From Actinomycetes bacterium (lineage in GTDB: Bacteria > Actinomycetota > Acidimicrobiia > Acidimicrobiales > Bog-793), in the NCBI GenBank assembly GCA_021796455.1, contig JAKACA010000018.1:1-34112 (forward strand): DNA of 34,112 nt, written 5' to 3'. A model generated the notes under the pieces. That model searched no databases, had not been told where the DNA came from, and saw only the letters and a list, made by a program, of their open reading frames with translations. The position numbers and the translations under genes were made by a program. The first letter of the stretch is position 1, and every line of letters begins with the position of its first letter. Positions 8,862 to 18,496 of this stretch are shown here, piece by piece.

Positions 8862-9099
8862 GTCGCAGCTCCCTCTGCAAAATTTCCCCAGCAAGAACGG
8901 GCCCCGAAGAACCGCTGGCTGGAAGGTTACGGCACCGGCACGACCGCGCGCTCGGGTTCGCGCGCAGCCGGATCCCGGGCGCGCTCGGGGCACGCGCGCA
9001 CCGTAATCTCGACCGCGCGAACCTCTAAGCTGCGATCGGCCGCAACGAGGTTGCCGGGAAGTGTGGTGCCTCTCGATGAAGCCTCTCAAAGGAGCGGGA

Positions 9100-11358
9100 G
9101 TGACGGGAGTGGTGAGAGGCCGACAGAGGGACGGGGAGGACGAGTTCCAGCCTGCGCTCCCTGTGCTCGTCCCGCTGCCGGCCCCGGGCCCTGGCGAGGC
9201 GCTCGGCGTCGGCACCCCCGCCAGGGCGAGCGCGGCCATCGCGGGCCACCTCGGCTTCGACGCCGCTGAGCTGATCGAGGACTACCGCCTCGCATGCACG
9301 TCCCGGGCTCTCGACGACCGCGAGATCGTGTTGCAAAAGCAGTCGCGGGTGTTCTTCCAGATCTCCGGCGCAGGACACGAGATCCTCCTGCTGGCTCTCG
9401 CACGCTCTCTGCGGCCGGGCTACGACTGGTTCTTCCCCTACTACCGCGACCAGGCACTGTGCCTCGCCCTCGGGGTTACACCACGCGACATCCTGCTCCA
9501 GGCTGTCGGCTCGGCCGAGGATCCGAGCTCGGGTGGGCGCCAGATGCCATCTCACTGGGGCTCCAAGCGCCTCAACATCGTGTCGCAGACGAGCCCGACG
9601 GGCAGTCAGTGCCTCCCTGCCGTAGGGTGTGCGGAAGCAGCTCGCTATATAGCTCCTCGCCATCTTGTCGGATGTCACGCTCTCGGCGACGAGATCACCT
9701 ACGTGTCGCTCGGCGACGGGGCAACGTCGGAGGGGGAGTTCTGGGAGAGCCTCAACACCGCTTGCCGGCTGCACCTGCCTGTGCTCTTCTTGGTGGCGGA
9801 CAACGGCTATGCCGTATCGGTTCGCTCGGCCGATCAGGCCCCGGCTCCTATTTCCGAGCTGGTGAGCGGATTTCGCGGCCTAACTGTGACCAAGGTCGAC
9901 GGAACGGACTACTTCTCGAGCCGGCAGAAGGGCGCCGAAGCGATCGCCCGCGTGCGGGCCGCGGAGGGGCCAGGGCTCATACACGCCATGGTCACGCGCC
10001 CGTACTCCCACTCGTCGCAGGACACCCAAGCCAAGTACCGGCCGGCCGAGGAGTTGGTGGAAGAGGCCAGTCACGATCCGATCCTTCGTTTCGAGCAACA
10101 GCTGATCGACGCCGGGGTACTCTCAGCCCAGACGGCCGAGGAGATCCGCGAGGACGCGAGAAGGCGCGTCGCGGCCGTGGCCAAAGAGGCCCTCGCCTGC
10201 GCGCGGCCCGATCCGGCTACCGTCACCCACGGAGTCATCTGCATGCCGGATATCTCCGACCCCGACAAGGCCGCGCAGGGAGCTGGTGCCGCCGCCATCC
10301 ATCTGTCAGACCCTTTGAGCGAGAATGCAAGGCGGGGCGAGGCCATCGGCATGGGCGACGCGATCCGCCTCGCCCTAATCGAGCTGATGAGTCTCGACGA
10401 GAGGATCCGCGTCTTTGGTGAGGACGTGGCTGACGCTCCCGAGGACATGCTGCAGACCCTTGAGGGCAAGGGAGGCGTGTTCGGGACGACGCACGGACTG
10501 CAAAGGACCTTCGGAGTCGCTCGGTGCTACAACACTCCTCTCGCCGAGGCGAACATCGTCGGCAGGGGCATCGGCCAAGCGCTGCGTGGGCTCAAGCCCT
10601 GCGCCGAGATCCAGTTCTTCGACTACATCTGGCCTGCCATGCATCAGATACGCTCCGAAGCCGCCACGGCGCGGTGGAGATCCCAGGGGGACTTCACCGT
10701 CCCTCTGGTCATCCGCTGCGCCATAGGCGGGTACATCCACGGTGGCTCTCTCTGGCACTCACAGAGCGGCGAGTCGATCTTTGCCCACATACCGGGCCTC
10801 ATCGTCATGTTCCCGTCGCGAACCCGCGATGCGGTGGGGTTGCTGAGGGCCGCATTTCGCTGTGAGGATCCGGTCCTGTTCCTCGAGCACAAGCATCTCC
10901 TGCGCCAGAAGTACGCGATGGACCCCTATCCCGAGGCGGGTTTCGTGCTGCCGCCGGGAAAGGCGGCCCGTGTCCGAGATGGACGGGATCTCTCGATTGT
11001 CACCTGGGGAGCCACGGTGCAGAAGTCGCTCGAGGCAGCAGAGCGACTTTCTTCCGAGGGGACGTCCGTAGAGGTGATCGACCTGCGTACGATCGTCCCC
11101 TGGGACAAGGAGGCAGTGGCAGCAACGGTCGCCCGCACGGCAAAGTTGCTGGTGGTCCACGAGGACACCCTCACGGCCGGCTTCGGTGCCGAAGTGGCCG
11201 CGTGGGCCGCAGAGCACTGCTACGGGGACCTCGATGGCCCTGTGAGACGAGTCGCTGCGACAGACACATTCGTGGCCTACGAGCCCACGCTGGAGGAGGC
11301 GATCCTTCCCCAGGTCGGGGACATAGAGCGGGCGGCTCGCTCCCTCGCCGCCTTTTGA
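9100..11358 (+). CDS. Fused 2-oxoacid dehydrogenase E1 (alpha + beta), thiamine diphosphate-dependent
   Basis: E1 of a branched-chain-type 2-oxoacid dehydrogenase: decarboxylates the 2-oxo acid on thiamine diphosphate and passes the acyl group to a lipoyl E2. About residues 1-390 are the alpha part, with the cofactor motif starting GDGATSEGEFWE near residue 205 and ending in DNGYAVSV near 235. About residues 410-752 are the beta part, starting RGEAIGMGDAIRLAL and containing FGEDVAD, EIQFFDY and FLEHKHLLR. Alpha and beta are usually separate proteins, but fusions are known. The GTG at 9100 is preferred because AAAGGAG lies five bases upstream; ATG 9076 and GTG 9061 are alternatives. No E2 or E3 gene is in the window. 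Confidence 0.85.
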   Translation: MTGVVRGRQRDGEDEFQPALPVLVPLPAPGPGEALGVGTPARASAAIAGHLGFDAAELIEDYRLACTSRALDDREIVLQKQSRVFFQISGAGHEILLLALARSLRPGYDWFFPYYRDQALCLALGVTPRDILLQAVGSAEDPSSGGRQMPSHWGSKRLNIVSQTSPTGSQCLPAVGCAEAARYIAPRHLVGCHALGDEITYVSLGDGATSEGEFWESLNTACRLHLPVLFLVADNGYAVSVRSADQAPAPISELVSGFRGLTVTKVDGTDYFSSRQKGAEAIARVRAAEGPGLIHAMVTRPYSHSSQDTQAKYRPAEELVEEASHDPILRFEQQLIDAGVLSAQTAEEIREDARRRVAAVAKEALACARPDPATVTHGVICMPDISDPDKAAQGAGAAAIHLSDPLSENARRGEAIGMGDAIRLALIELMSLDERIRVFGEDVADAPEDMLQTLEGKGGVFGTTHGLQRTFGVARCYNTPLAEANIVGRGIGQALRGLKPCAEIQFFDYIWPAMHQIRSEAATARWRSQGDFTVPLVIRCAIGGYIHGGSLWHSQSGESIFAHIPGLIVMFPSRTRDAVGLLRAAFRCEDPVLFLEHKHLLRQKYAMDPYPEAGFVLPPGKAARVRDGRDLSIVTWGATVQKSLEAAERLSSEGTSVEVIDLRTIVPWDKEAVAATVARTAKLLVVHEDTLTAGFGAEVAAWAAEHCYGDLDGPVRRVAATDTFVAYEPTLEEAILPQVGDIERAARSLAAF

Positions 11359-11387
11359 GCAGCCAGCCGAAAGCCGGACCGCCCCCT

Positions 11388-11406
11388 GCTGCCACGTGCC
11401 GGCAGC
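11388..11406. terminator. Weak candidate hairpin between convergent E1 and putA
   Basis: GCTGCC, seven bases, then GGCAGC form a six-pair hairpin in the 55-bp gap where the E1 gene and putA converge. There is no T-tract on either strand, so termination activity is uncertain. Confidence 0.25.
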
Positions 11407-11413
11407 TCCGTGG

Positions 11414-14400
11414 CTACTCAAGTGGCGCAAAACCCTGCCGCATCGTGTTCTCGGTGACGACGCGCGGCTCGACAAACTGGTAGAGGTAGTCGGGACCGCC
11501 CGCCTTCTGCCCGTAGCCTGACATGCGATGGCCGCCGAAGGGCTGCCGCCCGACGACGGCACCGACGATCGGACGGTTGATGTAGATGTTTCCGGCATCC
11601 AGCTGCTCTGCTGCCTTCGCGATATGTGACGGGCTGCGGGAGACGACGCCGGCGGTCAGCCCGTAGCTGCTCATGTTGGCGATCTCGATCGCATGATCGA
11701 AATCGCTGGCCCGCAGGATTGCTACTACCGGACCGAATATCTCCTCGCGTGCAAGCGGAGAGCCCGGTTCGACGAAGTCCACCACCGTTGGACCGACGAA
11801 GTACCCTCGCGCCGGCAGATCCTCGCGTCGCAGCAGAACTCGGCCGTAGTCACTGGCATCTCCTTGCCACTTTCGTACTCGCCTCAGCGCATCCTCGTCG
11901 ATGAGCGGGCCCATCTCGGTACCCATGTTCATCGGCGGACCGATCCGCAGCGCCCGCACCGCTTCGACAAAGCGCTCGAGGAAACCTTCGGCGGTCGCTC
12001 CTGGGAGGACGATGCGGGAGGCTGCCGAGCACCGTTGGCCCGCGAAGCCGAAAGCAGACTGCAACGCAGCCGGCACCGCCACGTCCAGATCTGCGTCGGT
12101 GTCGATGATAAGGGCGTTCTTACCGCCCATCTCGGCGAACACGCGCCGGACCTCTCGCTGCTCAGGGTCAGTGATGGACGCGATCTCGACCAGGTGCAGG
12201 CCAACGGCGCGTGATCCGGTGAAGATGACCCCCACGACATCGCGATGGGTCACTAGACCATCTCCAATCTCTTCGCCGAGACCGGGTACGAACGACAGGA
12301 CGCCGGCGGGAAGCCCCGCGCACTCGAGGGCCTCGACGAGGATGCTCGCGGTTGCAGGGGTCTGCTCCGCTGGTTTGAATACGACACAGTTCCCCGTGAC
12401 GAGCGCCGCTGAGACCATACCGGTAGGAATGGCCAGGGGAAAGTTCCACGGGGCGATCACTGCGGTGACGCCACGACCCCGGTAAGAGAGCGTGTTCGTC
12501 TCGCCCGGGGCCGAGAGCACCCGACCGCCTTGTGCCATCACGAGCGCCTCACGGCCGTAGTACTCGAGATAGTCGATCGCCTCGCAAACGTCGCCGTCGG
12601 CGTCCGCCCAGGTCTTGCCTGCCTCGAACACCTCGAGCGCGGCGACTTCGAAGCGCCGCTCGCGTAGCCACTGAGCAGCCCGGAACAGCACGCCGGCGCG
12701 CTCGCTCGTCGGCCGGAGGGACCACGCCGGGAAGGCAGCCTGGCATGCTTCGACGGCGGCTGCCACCTCGTCGGGACCACAGCACGCCGAGGTGGCGACG
12801 ATCCGGTCGGGATCTGCTGGATCGAGCGAAGGGATCGTCCTGGCAGTGCTTACGGACCGGCCACCTATACGCGCGGGCACGCAGCGCTCGGCACCGAATG
12901 ACCAGCCCGATTCGAACAGCAGGCCATCCGCCCGGCCTCTTTGAGCCGAGGGGCCAGTGTCGTGCCCGGCGCGTGAGATCTTCCTGACTGCGCTACCCAT
13001 CTGCTCGGACACCTCGGATCGGAACCACTCGGCGAGTGGCTCTGGCCGGTAGTCATCCCGACTCGACGCAACCGATGGGCCATCTCCGCTCGTGCCCTTG
13101 GTTCGCAGGGCGCCCTTGGTTCGCAGGGCGCCCTTGGTTCGCGGGGCTGCCTTGGCCGGCTCTGCTGCCGAAAGGCTCTCGGCGCGGAGCCTCGGTCTCG
13201 CCACCAACTCCGGCAGCTCTTTGCCCTCGCCGAAACGGTTGCGGACAAAGCTCTCCTGGGAGGTGTTCTCGAGCAGACGCCTCACAAGGTATGCCATACC
13301 GGGAACGAGCTCACCCATGGGGGCGTACACGCGCAGCCTGAGGCCGAGACGGCGGATCGCCTCGTGCACGGGCTCCGCCATGCCGTAGAGGAGCTGCACC
13401 TCGTAGCCGTTGTCCGGGATACCCTCCTTGCGCGCCGCCTCGATCGCGTATGCGAGCGAGCGGAGGTTGTGCGAGGCAAAGGCCGCCCTCACCTCTTTGT
13501 GGTGGGCGTGGAGTATCCGGATGCAGTGCTCGTAGCAGAGATCTGTCTCAGCCTTGTAGCTGTACACAGGCACGGGCCAGCCAGCCGACCGGGCGACGAC
13601 CGTCTCGGTGTCGTAGTAGGCGCCCTTCACGAGACGGATAGCGATGGGAACCTCCCGGCCCCGTGAAAAAGCGATCAGGCGACCGAGATCTGCGACGCTG
13701 TCGCGCAGGTAGGCCTGCACGACTATCCCAGCGTGCAAATGCTCGAGGCCGGGCTCGCTGATCAGCTCTTGGAAGAGCCGGTAGGTGAGCTCCTTGGTCT
13801 CGTACCGCTCGAGATCGAACCAGACCTGGACGCCACGCCTGGCGGCATCGGCAAGGAGCGGTCGCAGGTGGCTCTTGGCAGTGCTCAGGCCGGCCTCGGC
13901 CGTAAGCGGCGCGAAATCAGGCGCGAGCGCGGTCGCCTTGATCGAGACTGCGACGCGCGGCAGTCGACCCAGGTCGTCGTTCTCGAGCAGATCACACACG
14001 GGCCAGCTCTCGCTTGCCAGCAGAAGAGCACCGAGAAGCCCGTCGAGACGCTCGGCATAGGCGGCCGCCTCGCGGTGCGAGACGGTGTGCTCCCCCAAAA
14101 GGTCGATGGTCGCCGCCGTGCCGCCCCTCCACAGCGTCCCCAGGACCTCCACCGCTTCTGCCGGTGTGGCACCGATGATGAACTGCCTTGCCATCTTGGA
14201 TATCTCGCGGCGCGCAATACGGGCAGCAGCTCGGGAGCCGCCGGGCACCACGGGTGCAGCGGCCGCCGCCTTGGCGAGCAGACCCGGCGTGGCGCCGCCT
14301 GCGAAGTACTGTGATAGGTGTCTCGCCGTGTCGGCGTCGTCGCGCATCGCGGGGAACACGTCGACGAACCTGAAGAGCTGGGTCTGGAATGCCGGCCTTG

Positions 14401-14503
14401 CCATTGCAAGACCCATAACGAGCCTCGCGACCGGCGAGGTGCTGTACGCGCGGACTTTGGTGTTGCCTCCGAGGGTCGCGATCGTGGTCGCCAATGCGAC
14501 CAC
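11414..14503 (-). CDS. putA: Bifunctional proline dehydrogenase / glutamate-semialdehyde (P5C) dehydrogenase
   Basis: Converts proline to glutamate in two steps, feeding electrons to the membrane quinone pool and NAD. The PRODH barrel (about residues 60-430) shows RFVDVFP, VSIKATAL, VQAYLRDS and RLVKGAYYDTE. The aldehyde dehydrogenase domain (about 550-1029) shows APWNFPLAIP, EMGGKNALIIDTDADLD and FAGQRCSAASR with catalytic Cys825. The linker carries a three-fold 18-bp repeat (RTKGAL units). The frame is open back to 15181 but that part is antisense to phoU. I chose the GTG at 14503 (GAGGG five bases upstream), giving 1029 residues; the ATG at 14416 also has GAGG upstream and would give 1000. 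No DNA-binding N-terminal domain is present, so it is not a self-regulating PutA. Confidence 0.9.
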   Translation of the reverse strand: MVALATTIATLGGNTKVRAYSTSPVARLVMGLAMARPAFQTQLFRFVDVFPAMRDDADTARHLSQYFAGGATPGLLAKAAAAAPVVPGGSRAAARIARREISKMARQFIIGATPAEAVEVLGTLWRGGTAATIDLLGEHTVSHREAAAYAERLDGLLGALLLASESWPVCDLLENDDLGRLPRVAVSIKATALAPDFAPLTAEAGLSTAKSHLRPLLADAARRGVQVWFDLERYETKELTYRLFQELISEPGLEHLHAGIVVQAYLRDSVADLGRLIAFSRGREVPIAIRLVKGAYYDTETVVARSAGWPVPVYSYKAETDLCYEHCIRILHAHHKEVRAAFASHNLRSLAYAIEAARKEGIPDNGYEVQLLYGMAEPVHEAIRRLGLRLRVYAPMGELVPGMAYLVRRLLENTSQESFVRNRFGEGKELPELVARPRLRAESLSAAEPAKAAPRTKGALRTKGALRTKGTSGDGPSVASSRDDYRPEPLAEWFRSEVSEQMGSAVRKISRAGHDTGPSAQRGRADGLLFESGWSFGAERCVPARIGGRSVSTARTIPSLDPADPDRIVATSACCGPDEVAAAVEACQAAFPAWSLRPTSERAGVLFRAAQWLRERRFEVAALEVFEAGKTWADADGDVCEAIDYLEYYGREALVMAQGGRVLSAPGETNTLSYRGRGVTAVIAPWNFPLAIPTGMVSAALVTGNCVVFKPAEQTPATASILVEALECAGLPAGVLSFVPGLGEEIGDGLVTHRDVVGVIFTGSRAVGLHLVEIASITDPEQREVRRVFAEMGGKNALIIDTDADLDVAVPAALQSAFGFAGQRCSAASRIVLPGATAEGFLERFVEAVRALRIGPPMNMGTEMGPLIDEDALRRVRKWQGDASDYGRVLLRREDLPARGYFVGPTVVDFVEPGSPLAREEIFGPVVAILRASDFDHAIEIANMSSYGLTAGVVSRSPSHIAKAAEQLDAGNIYINRPIVGAVVGRQPFGGHRMSGYGQKAGGPDYLYQFVEPRVVTENTMRQGFAPLE
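13095..13148 (-). repeat. Three tandem 18-bp units in the putA linker
   Basis: Plus-strand unit CCCTTGGTTCGCAGGGCG at 13095-13112 and 13113-13130, and a third copy with two changes at 13131-13148. It is in frame and encodes repeated RTKGAL between the two enzymatic domains. The length is a multiple of three, so copy number could vary without breaking the gene. Confidence 0.85.
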
Positions 14504-14643
14504 GCGGCCCTCGTCCGGCTCTGCCACCGCAGCTGGAGCGCGACGACGCGTTGCCACCTCAGCGAAGGCTAACGCGGCGAAAGCTGCTTTCTCCGCCACC
14601 CGAAATACCAAAAGGGCAGGAACCGTTTCCCGCCGGGGAGCAC

Positions 14644-14649
14644 TACGGT
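14644..14649 (+). promoter_or_regulatory. Candidate -10 element of phoU
   Basis: TACGGT followed by six bases and the phoU GTG at 14656. The nearest purine-rich sequence (GGGGAG near 14634) is too far upstream for a normal ribosome binding site. This fits a leaderless start, but no clear -35 is visible. The wider gap 14504-14655 between putA and phoU is otherwise unremarkable. Confidence 0.3.
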
Positions 14650-14655
14650 TGTCCC

Positions 14656-15480
14656 GTGCGCCGTCTCTTCTCTTCGATCGGGACCGGAAACCCCGAGCGC
14701 GATGACGTCGCAAGCCCGAGCGACTCGGCCGCGTCGGCGGAGTCGCCCGCCAACGAGGTCCCCTCGGTTGGTAGCAAGAAGCCGCGGGGACGCCCAGGCA
14801 ACGAGGCGGCCCCCGAGCCGCCGGCAGTAGCTTCCTCCCTGCTGAGCCACCAGCCCGATCTGGTTCAGCAGATCCATCGGCGGATGATCCAGATGTTCGC
14901 GATCGTCGAGGAGGCGATCGCCGGTGCCACCCACGCCCTCTTGACCGGCGACCGCGAGCGGGCCCGGGCTCTCGTCGCCAACGATGTGGCGCTCGACGAC
15001 CTCTACGTCGAGCTGCAGGAGCTTGTCCATGACCGCGTCGTGGCGGGCGGCCTCGCACCTGCCGAGACCACGTGGTTGCTCTCGGTGCTGTCGATGATTC
15101 CCGAGCTCGAGCGAAGCGGCGACCTTGCCGAGCACGTCGCGCAGCGCGCCACCCGGAACCTGCCGGCCGAGATACCCGCACGCATGCGCGGATACATCGA
15201 GCGCATGGGCGAGGTGGCCTGTGACATGTGGAAGATGGCCGCGGACGCCTACGCGGAGCACCTCGCCAGCACCGAGAGGATCGACCTCCTTGACGACGAG
15301 ATGGACGACCTCCACGTGCAGTTCATCGCCGAGATCGCGGAGGGATCTGTCCCGATACCAGTGGCAATCGAGCTCGCGTTGCTCGGTCGGTTCTATGAGC
15401 GACTAGGTGACCACGCCGTCAACCTGACCCGCCACGTGCCCCTGCGACTACGCCAGGGAGCAGCGGGCACGCTCACCTAA
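14656..15480 (+). CDS. phoU: Phosphate-signalling regulator PhoU
   Basis: PhoU links the Pst phosphate transporter to the phosphate-sensing kinase and dampens the phosphate-starvation response. From the GTG at 14656 the protein has 274 residues. About the first 60 are a polar, low-complexity extension (Ser/Ala/Pro/Glu-rich) not usual for PhoU. The rest is the helical PhoU fold, with two related three-helix halves: one around RRMIQMFAIVEEAI and DDLYVELQELVHDR, the second around MGEVACDMWKMAADAY and the metal-binding-type ending FYERLGDHAVNLTRHV. No pst genes are in the window. A SenX3/RegX3-type pair lies 6.3 kb downstream on the same strand, separated from phoU by the type IV secretion cluster. 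Confidence 0.88.
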   Translation: MRRLFSSIGTGNPERDDVASPSDSAASAESPANEVPSVGSKKPRGRPGNEAAPEPPAVASSLLSHQPDLVQQIHRRMIQMFAIVEEAIAGATHALLTGDRERARALVANDVALDDLYVELQELVHDRVVAGGLAPAETTWLLSVLSMIPELERSGDLAEHVAQRATRNLPAEIPARMRGYIERMGEVACDMWKMAADAYAEHLASTERIDLLDDEMDDLHVQFIAEIAEGSVPIPVAIELALLGRFYERLGDHAVNLTRHVPLRLRQGAAGTLT

Positions 15481-15549
15481 AGCGCGCTGTCGCTCCGCAA
15501 GGACGAGCTGGCCCAGCCCTTGTGCCCGGTCGTGGCGCGCTCTGCTGGC

Positions 15550-17211
15550 TCATCTCCTGCTCCTCGCGACTGCTCGCGACTGCTCATAGTAGGGGCGGAG
15601 CCGGACACGGGCAGGGGGCAGGGCTCCGTAGACGACCACCGCCTCACCAAGGCAGAGCTTGCGAAGAGCCGCCGTCGGCGCCACACGCCGGAGCGAAGCA
15701 GTCTGGGTGCTACTCCACCGCCCGTCGTCCCCGACAGTCGTCGACAAGTCGTGGCGCTCGTCCTCTCCGATGAGCGAGCTCATGTGATCGAGAGTCAAGG
15801 GGTCGGCGCTCCCAGGACACAGCACCTTGGCCCGGTGGTTGTTGACGATCGTGGGCCACCGTCTGCCAAAGCGGGCCTCGATCTGGGAGAAGTCCTGCCA
15901 GACAGTGAGGAGCTGGATGCCGTGACCGGCAGCCGTGGAGACGATCGTGTCCAGGTCGGCGATCGGAGCGATGTTGGCGGCTTCGTCGAGCACGACGAGC
16001 AGCGGCGGGTCGAGAGGGTGGCCGAGCCGGCCCGACTGCTCGAATGCGGCATCGATCACCTGCCGCAGGAGAGCCACGAACACGGGCCGGAGGCGCTCCT
16101 GCTCGCGCGCGGGCGCACAGCAGTAGAGCGTTCCGGCTCCGCCGTCCAAAAGGTCGGAGGGTTGGAGGCCCGCGCCCCTCGAGGAAGCTGCGACGGTCGG
16201 ATCACCGAAACCGGCGACGATCGTCTCCGCCGTCGCGAACACCGAGCTCCGCTGACGCTCCTCTCTCCCAAAGCTCGTCCGGGCAGCTCGAACCGCGTCT
16301 GGAACCCCCGCCAGCTCGAGAGCAAGCAGTGGCTCCCTCATCTCCTCCTCGTCGATCCAGCGTACGACATCGGTCATCTCGGCACCTGACGACCGAGCCG
16401 CCAAGAGGAGAGGCGCGAGCAGCTTCTCGGCCGACGCATACCAGAAAGCCGCGTCCTCCATGGCGCTGCCCGCATCTGCTCTGGCGACCGAGCAGAGCGC
16501 GGATGCCAGCCGCCTCGCGCCGGCCCAGGTGCCGGCAGCCGAGAGCGGCGACCAGCTGGTCGGCGTGAGCCCGGTCGCCTCGGTCGGATCGTACAGCTGC
16601 ACGCGGCCGCGGCCTTGTCGATCCTCGAGGGTCACGCGAACAAGGTCAGACTTCACGCTCGTCGCGACGACGGGGCCGGCCCACTCCCTGATCGCCGGGA
16701 TGGCCAGGCCGCTCGTCTTTCCCGACTGGGTCGGACCGACGACAAGGACCGACTGGCTCGCTTCTGCTGCGAGGAGCCTCCGACCATGGGCACCAAGCAC
16801 GATCCGGTTGCCGGGCGGGGCATCCACTTGCAAGTCCCTCACGTCGCTGCGGCTTGCCCAGCCCGGCTCCGGTGCCCTGCGCGCTCTCGTGGCTTGGACC
16901 GCGGAGCTGCCAGCGAGCCCCCTCGCGCTCGGGTGCATCCTGCGGCGACCAAGGACAAGGCCAATCGTGACGACGACCGCGACCACGACCACGACCGATG
17001 CCACGAGCGCGACCGTGCCCAGCAGATGCCCGCCCGCCCGCGCATCACTTTTCAGTCGGCGGATCTCGGCGGCGACGAGGACGACGAGAATTCCCAGGCC
17101 GGCCAGCAGATCGGGGAGCAAGCCGGAGGGCTTGGGCGCTCGTCCGGCCCCACCCGCCGGGGTCCCGCCCCCGCGGCGCCTAGGCGGTGATGCTTTGGCG
17201 GAAACGGGCAT
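15550..17211 (-). CDS. Type IV coupling protein, VirD4/TraG-like ATPase
   Basis: Coupling proteins bring DNA or protein substrates to a type IV secretion channel. From the ATG at 17211 the protein has 553 residues: a Gly/Pro/Arg-rich start, two membrane segments (about 33-49 and 63-88), then the motor domain with Walker A GPTQSGKT (about 159-166), KSDLVRVT, YDPTEATG and Walker B LLVVLDEAAN (about 404-413), then WQDFSQIEARFG and the C-terminal part containing LCPGSADPLT. These are VirD4-family features. It is the last gene of the cluster. The 5' end overlaps the VirB4-like gene by 32 bases; the frame is open upstream to 17298 but those residues are probably not used. Confidence 0.82.
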   Translation of the reverse strand: MPVSAKASPPRRRGGGTPAGGAGRAPKPSGLLPDLLAGLGILVVLVAAEIRRLKSDARAGGHLLGTVALVASVVVVVAVVVTIGLVLGRRRMHPSARGLAGSSAVQATRARRAPEPGWASRSDVRDLQVDAPPGNRIVLGAHGRRLLAAEASQSVLVVGPTQSGKTSGLAIPAIREWAGPVVATSVKSDLVRVTLEDRQGRGRVQLYDPTEATGLTPTSWSPLSAAGTWAGARRLASALCSVARADAGSAMEDAAFWYASAEKLLAPLLLAARSSGAEMTDVVRWIDEEEMREPLLALELAGVPDAVRAARTSFGREERQRSSVFATAETIVAGFGDPTVAASSRGAGLQPSDLLDGGAGTLYCCAPAREQERLRPVFVALLRQVIDAAFEQSGRLGHPLDPPLLVVLDEAANIAPIADLDTIVSTAAGHGIQLLTVWQDFSQIEARFGRRWPTIVNNHRAKVLCPGSADPLTLDHMSSLIGEDERHDLSTTVGDDGRWSSTQTASLRRVAPTAALRKLCLGEAVVVYGALPPARVRLRPYYEQSRAVARSRR

Positions 17212-18496
17212 CGGTGTCGACCATGACGCTCTCGTGCCTGGCAAGAAGGTGCTCGACGAGGTAGGACTGGCCCCCCACCCGCCAGAGAGCCACACCACGG
17301 GGAAGTCTCGGAAGAAACGCGAGATCGCTCACCTCACAGCCGAGCACCCCGGCCAACGGCTCCAGCTCCGAGGCGGGTTGCGCGTAGCAGATGACCGTTT
17401 CGGAGTCGGCCAGCAGGCCCTCGGCGAGGCGCGCCTCCTCGCTCCCGGCGGCGCCACTCGCGCTCAGGTCACTGGCTCGGTGACAGACGGCGATATTGGC
17501 GACGCCGCGAGCCCTCGCGAGCTTCCACGACGACCGGAGGAACCGACCGACTGCGACATCACTCAGGACTGCCCATGCCTCGTCGACGACGAGCAGGGTC
17601 TGAGTCTCTTCCAGGCCCGTCATGGACTGGAGCCACGCAGCCGCGCACACCATCAGGGCGGGCAGGGCTTCGGAGTGGTACACCTGCGAGAGGTCGACGA
17701 TGAGAGCCCTGGGGCCATCGTGCTGAGCTCGTGTCGAGCCAGATGCCAAAGACGGGGCACGTTCTTGGCCCTTGGTCGCGACTGTCGGGGTCGTCTCGCC
17801 GTCGAACATGCCCGCGAGATCGCCGCCGACGAGGCGACGCAGCTCCAGGCCGACGTCACGTCCATCGGTCACGAGAACTTCGGTCGTCACTCCGATTGGC
17901 AGTCCGGCGTCGGGATCGGGCCGGAGAACGGCGTCCACGACGGCGCTGAGCGTCGGTACCGAGCACCTCGCGGCAGCATGGTCGAGCCCGAGATCGAGGG
18001 CAAGATGCTCGCGGGGGGTGAGCCGGCGGTGCAGCGTGGCTTCCGCCAGAGAGCCGAGCAGTACGAGCCGGCGGTGGCGGACGTCCGCGGTGCCACCTCC
18101 TGCCAGGCCGGCGTCGTCGAGAGGATTGATCCGCACGCCCCCGCTCGGCGAGAGCACTATCGGCTCGACGCCGAGCGCCGCCGCGAGCCCGCCATACTCG
18201 CCCTTCGGGTCAAGAACTGCTATCTGCCGCCCAAATGCCGCCTGTCGGTAGAGATAGCTCTTCACAAGGGCGCTCTTGCCCCGCCCGATCTGACCGAGAA
18301 TCGCCACGTTCGGGTTCGTCAGAGCGCCGGAGGCGTAAAGCGCGAACGGGTCGTGCATGAACGGCCCGCCGGCGAGGTCACGACCGACGAACACGCGGCT
18401 GACGCCGAGCGGTCGCGACGCCACGAAGGGGTAGGCAGCACCGAGCTGTGCGGTCGTAGCCTCGTGCGCCGGGAGTCTCGACTTGATCACCTGCAT
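17180..18496 (-). CDS. VirB4/TraC-like conjugation ATPase
   Basis: Powers assembly or operation of the type IV channel. From the ATG at 18496 the protein has 438 residues: Walker A GQIGRGKS at about 68-75, AVLDPKGEYGGLA just after, RINPLDD near 125, and Walker B LLVVDEAWAVL at 301-311. This is the C-terminal motor half of VirB4; the N-terminal half that VirB4 has in proteobacteria is absent, which is usual for actinobacterial elements where an SCO6880-like protein precedes it, as here. The start overlaps the SCO6880-like gene by ten bases. A long open frame upstream of 18496 is a shadow of that gene. Confidence 0.82.
   Translation of the reverse strand: MQVIKSRLPAHEATTAQLGAAYPFVASRPLGVSRVFVGRDLAGGPFMHDPFALYASGALTNPNVAILGQIGRGKSALVKSYLYRQAAFGRQIAVLDPKGEYGGLAAALGVEPIVLSPSGGVRINPLDDAGLAGGGTADVRHRRLVLLGSLAEATLHRRLTPREHLALDLGLDHAAARCSVPTLSAVVDAVLRPDPDAGLPIGVTTEVLVTDGRDVGLELRRLVGGDLAGMFDGETTPTVATKGQERAPSLASGSTRAQHDGPRALIVDLSQVYHSEALPALMVCAAAWLQSMTGLEETQTLLVVDEAWAVLSDVAVGRFLRSSWKLARARGVANIAVCHRASDLSASGAAGSEEARLAEGLLADSETVICYAQPASELEPLAGVLGCEVSDLAFLPRLPRGVALWRVGGQSYLVEHLLARHESVMVDTDARFRQSITA

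Noticed and set aside
14504-15181. N-terminal 226-residue extension of PutA
   Set aside because: This part of the open frame lies mostly antisense to phoU and is Arg/Gly/Pro-rich; it is not a DNA-binding domain of trifunctional PutA.
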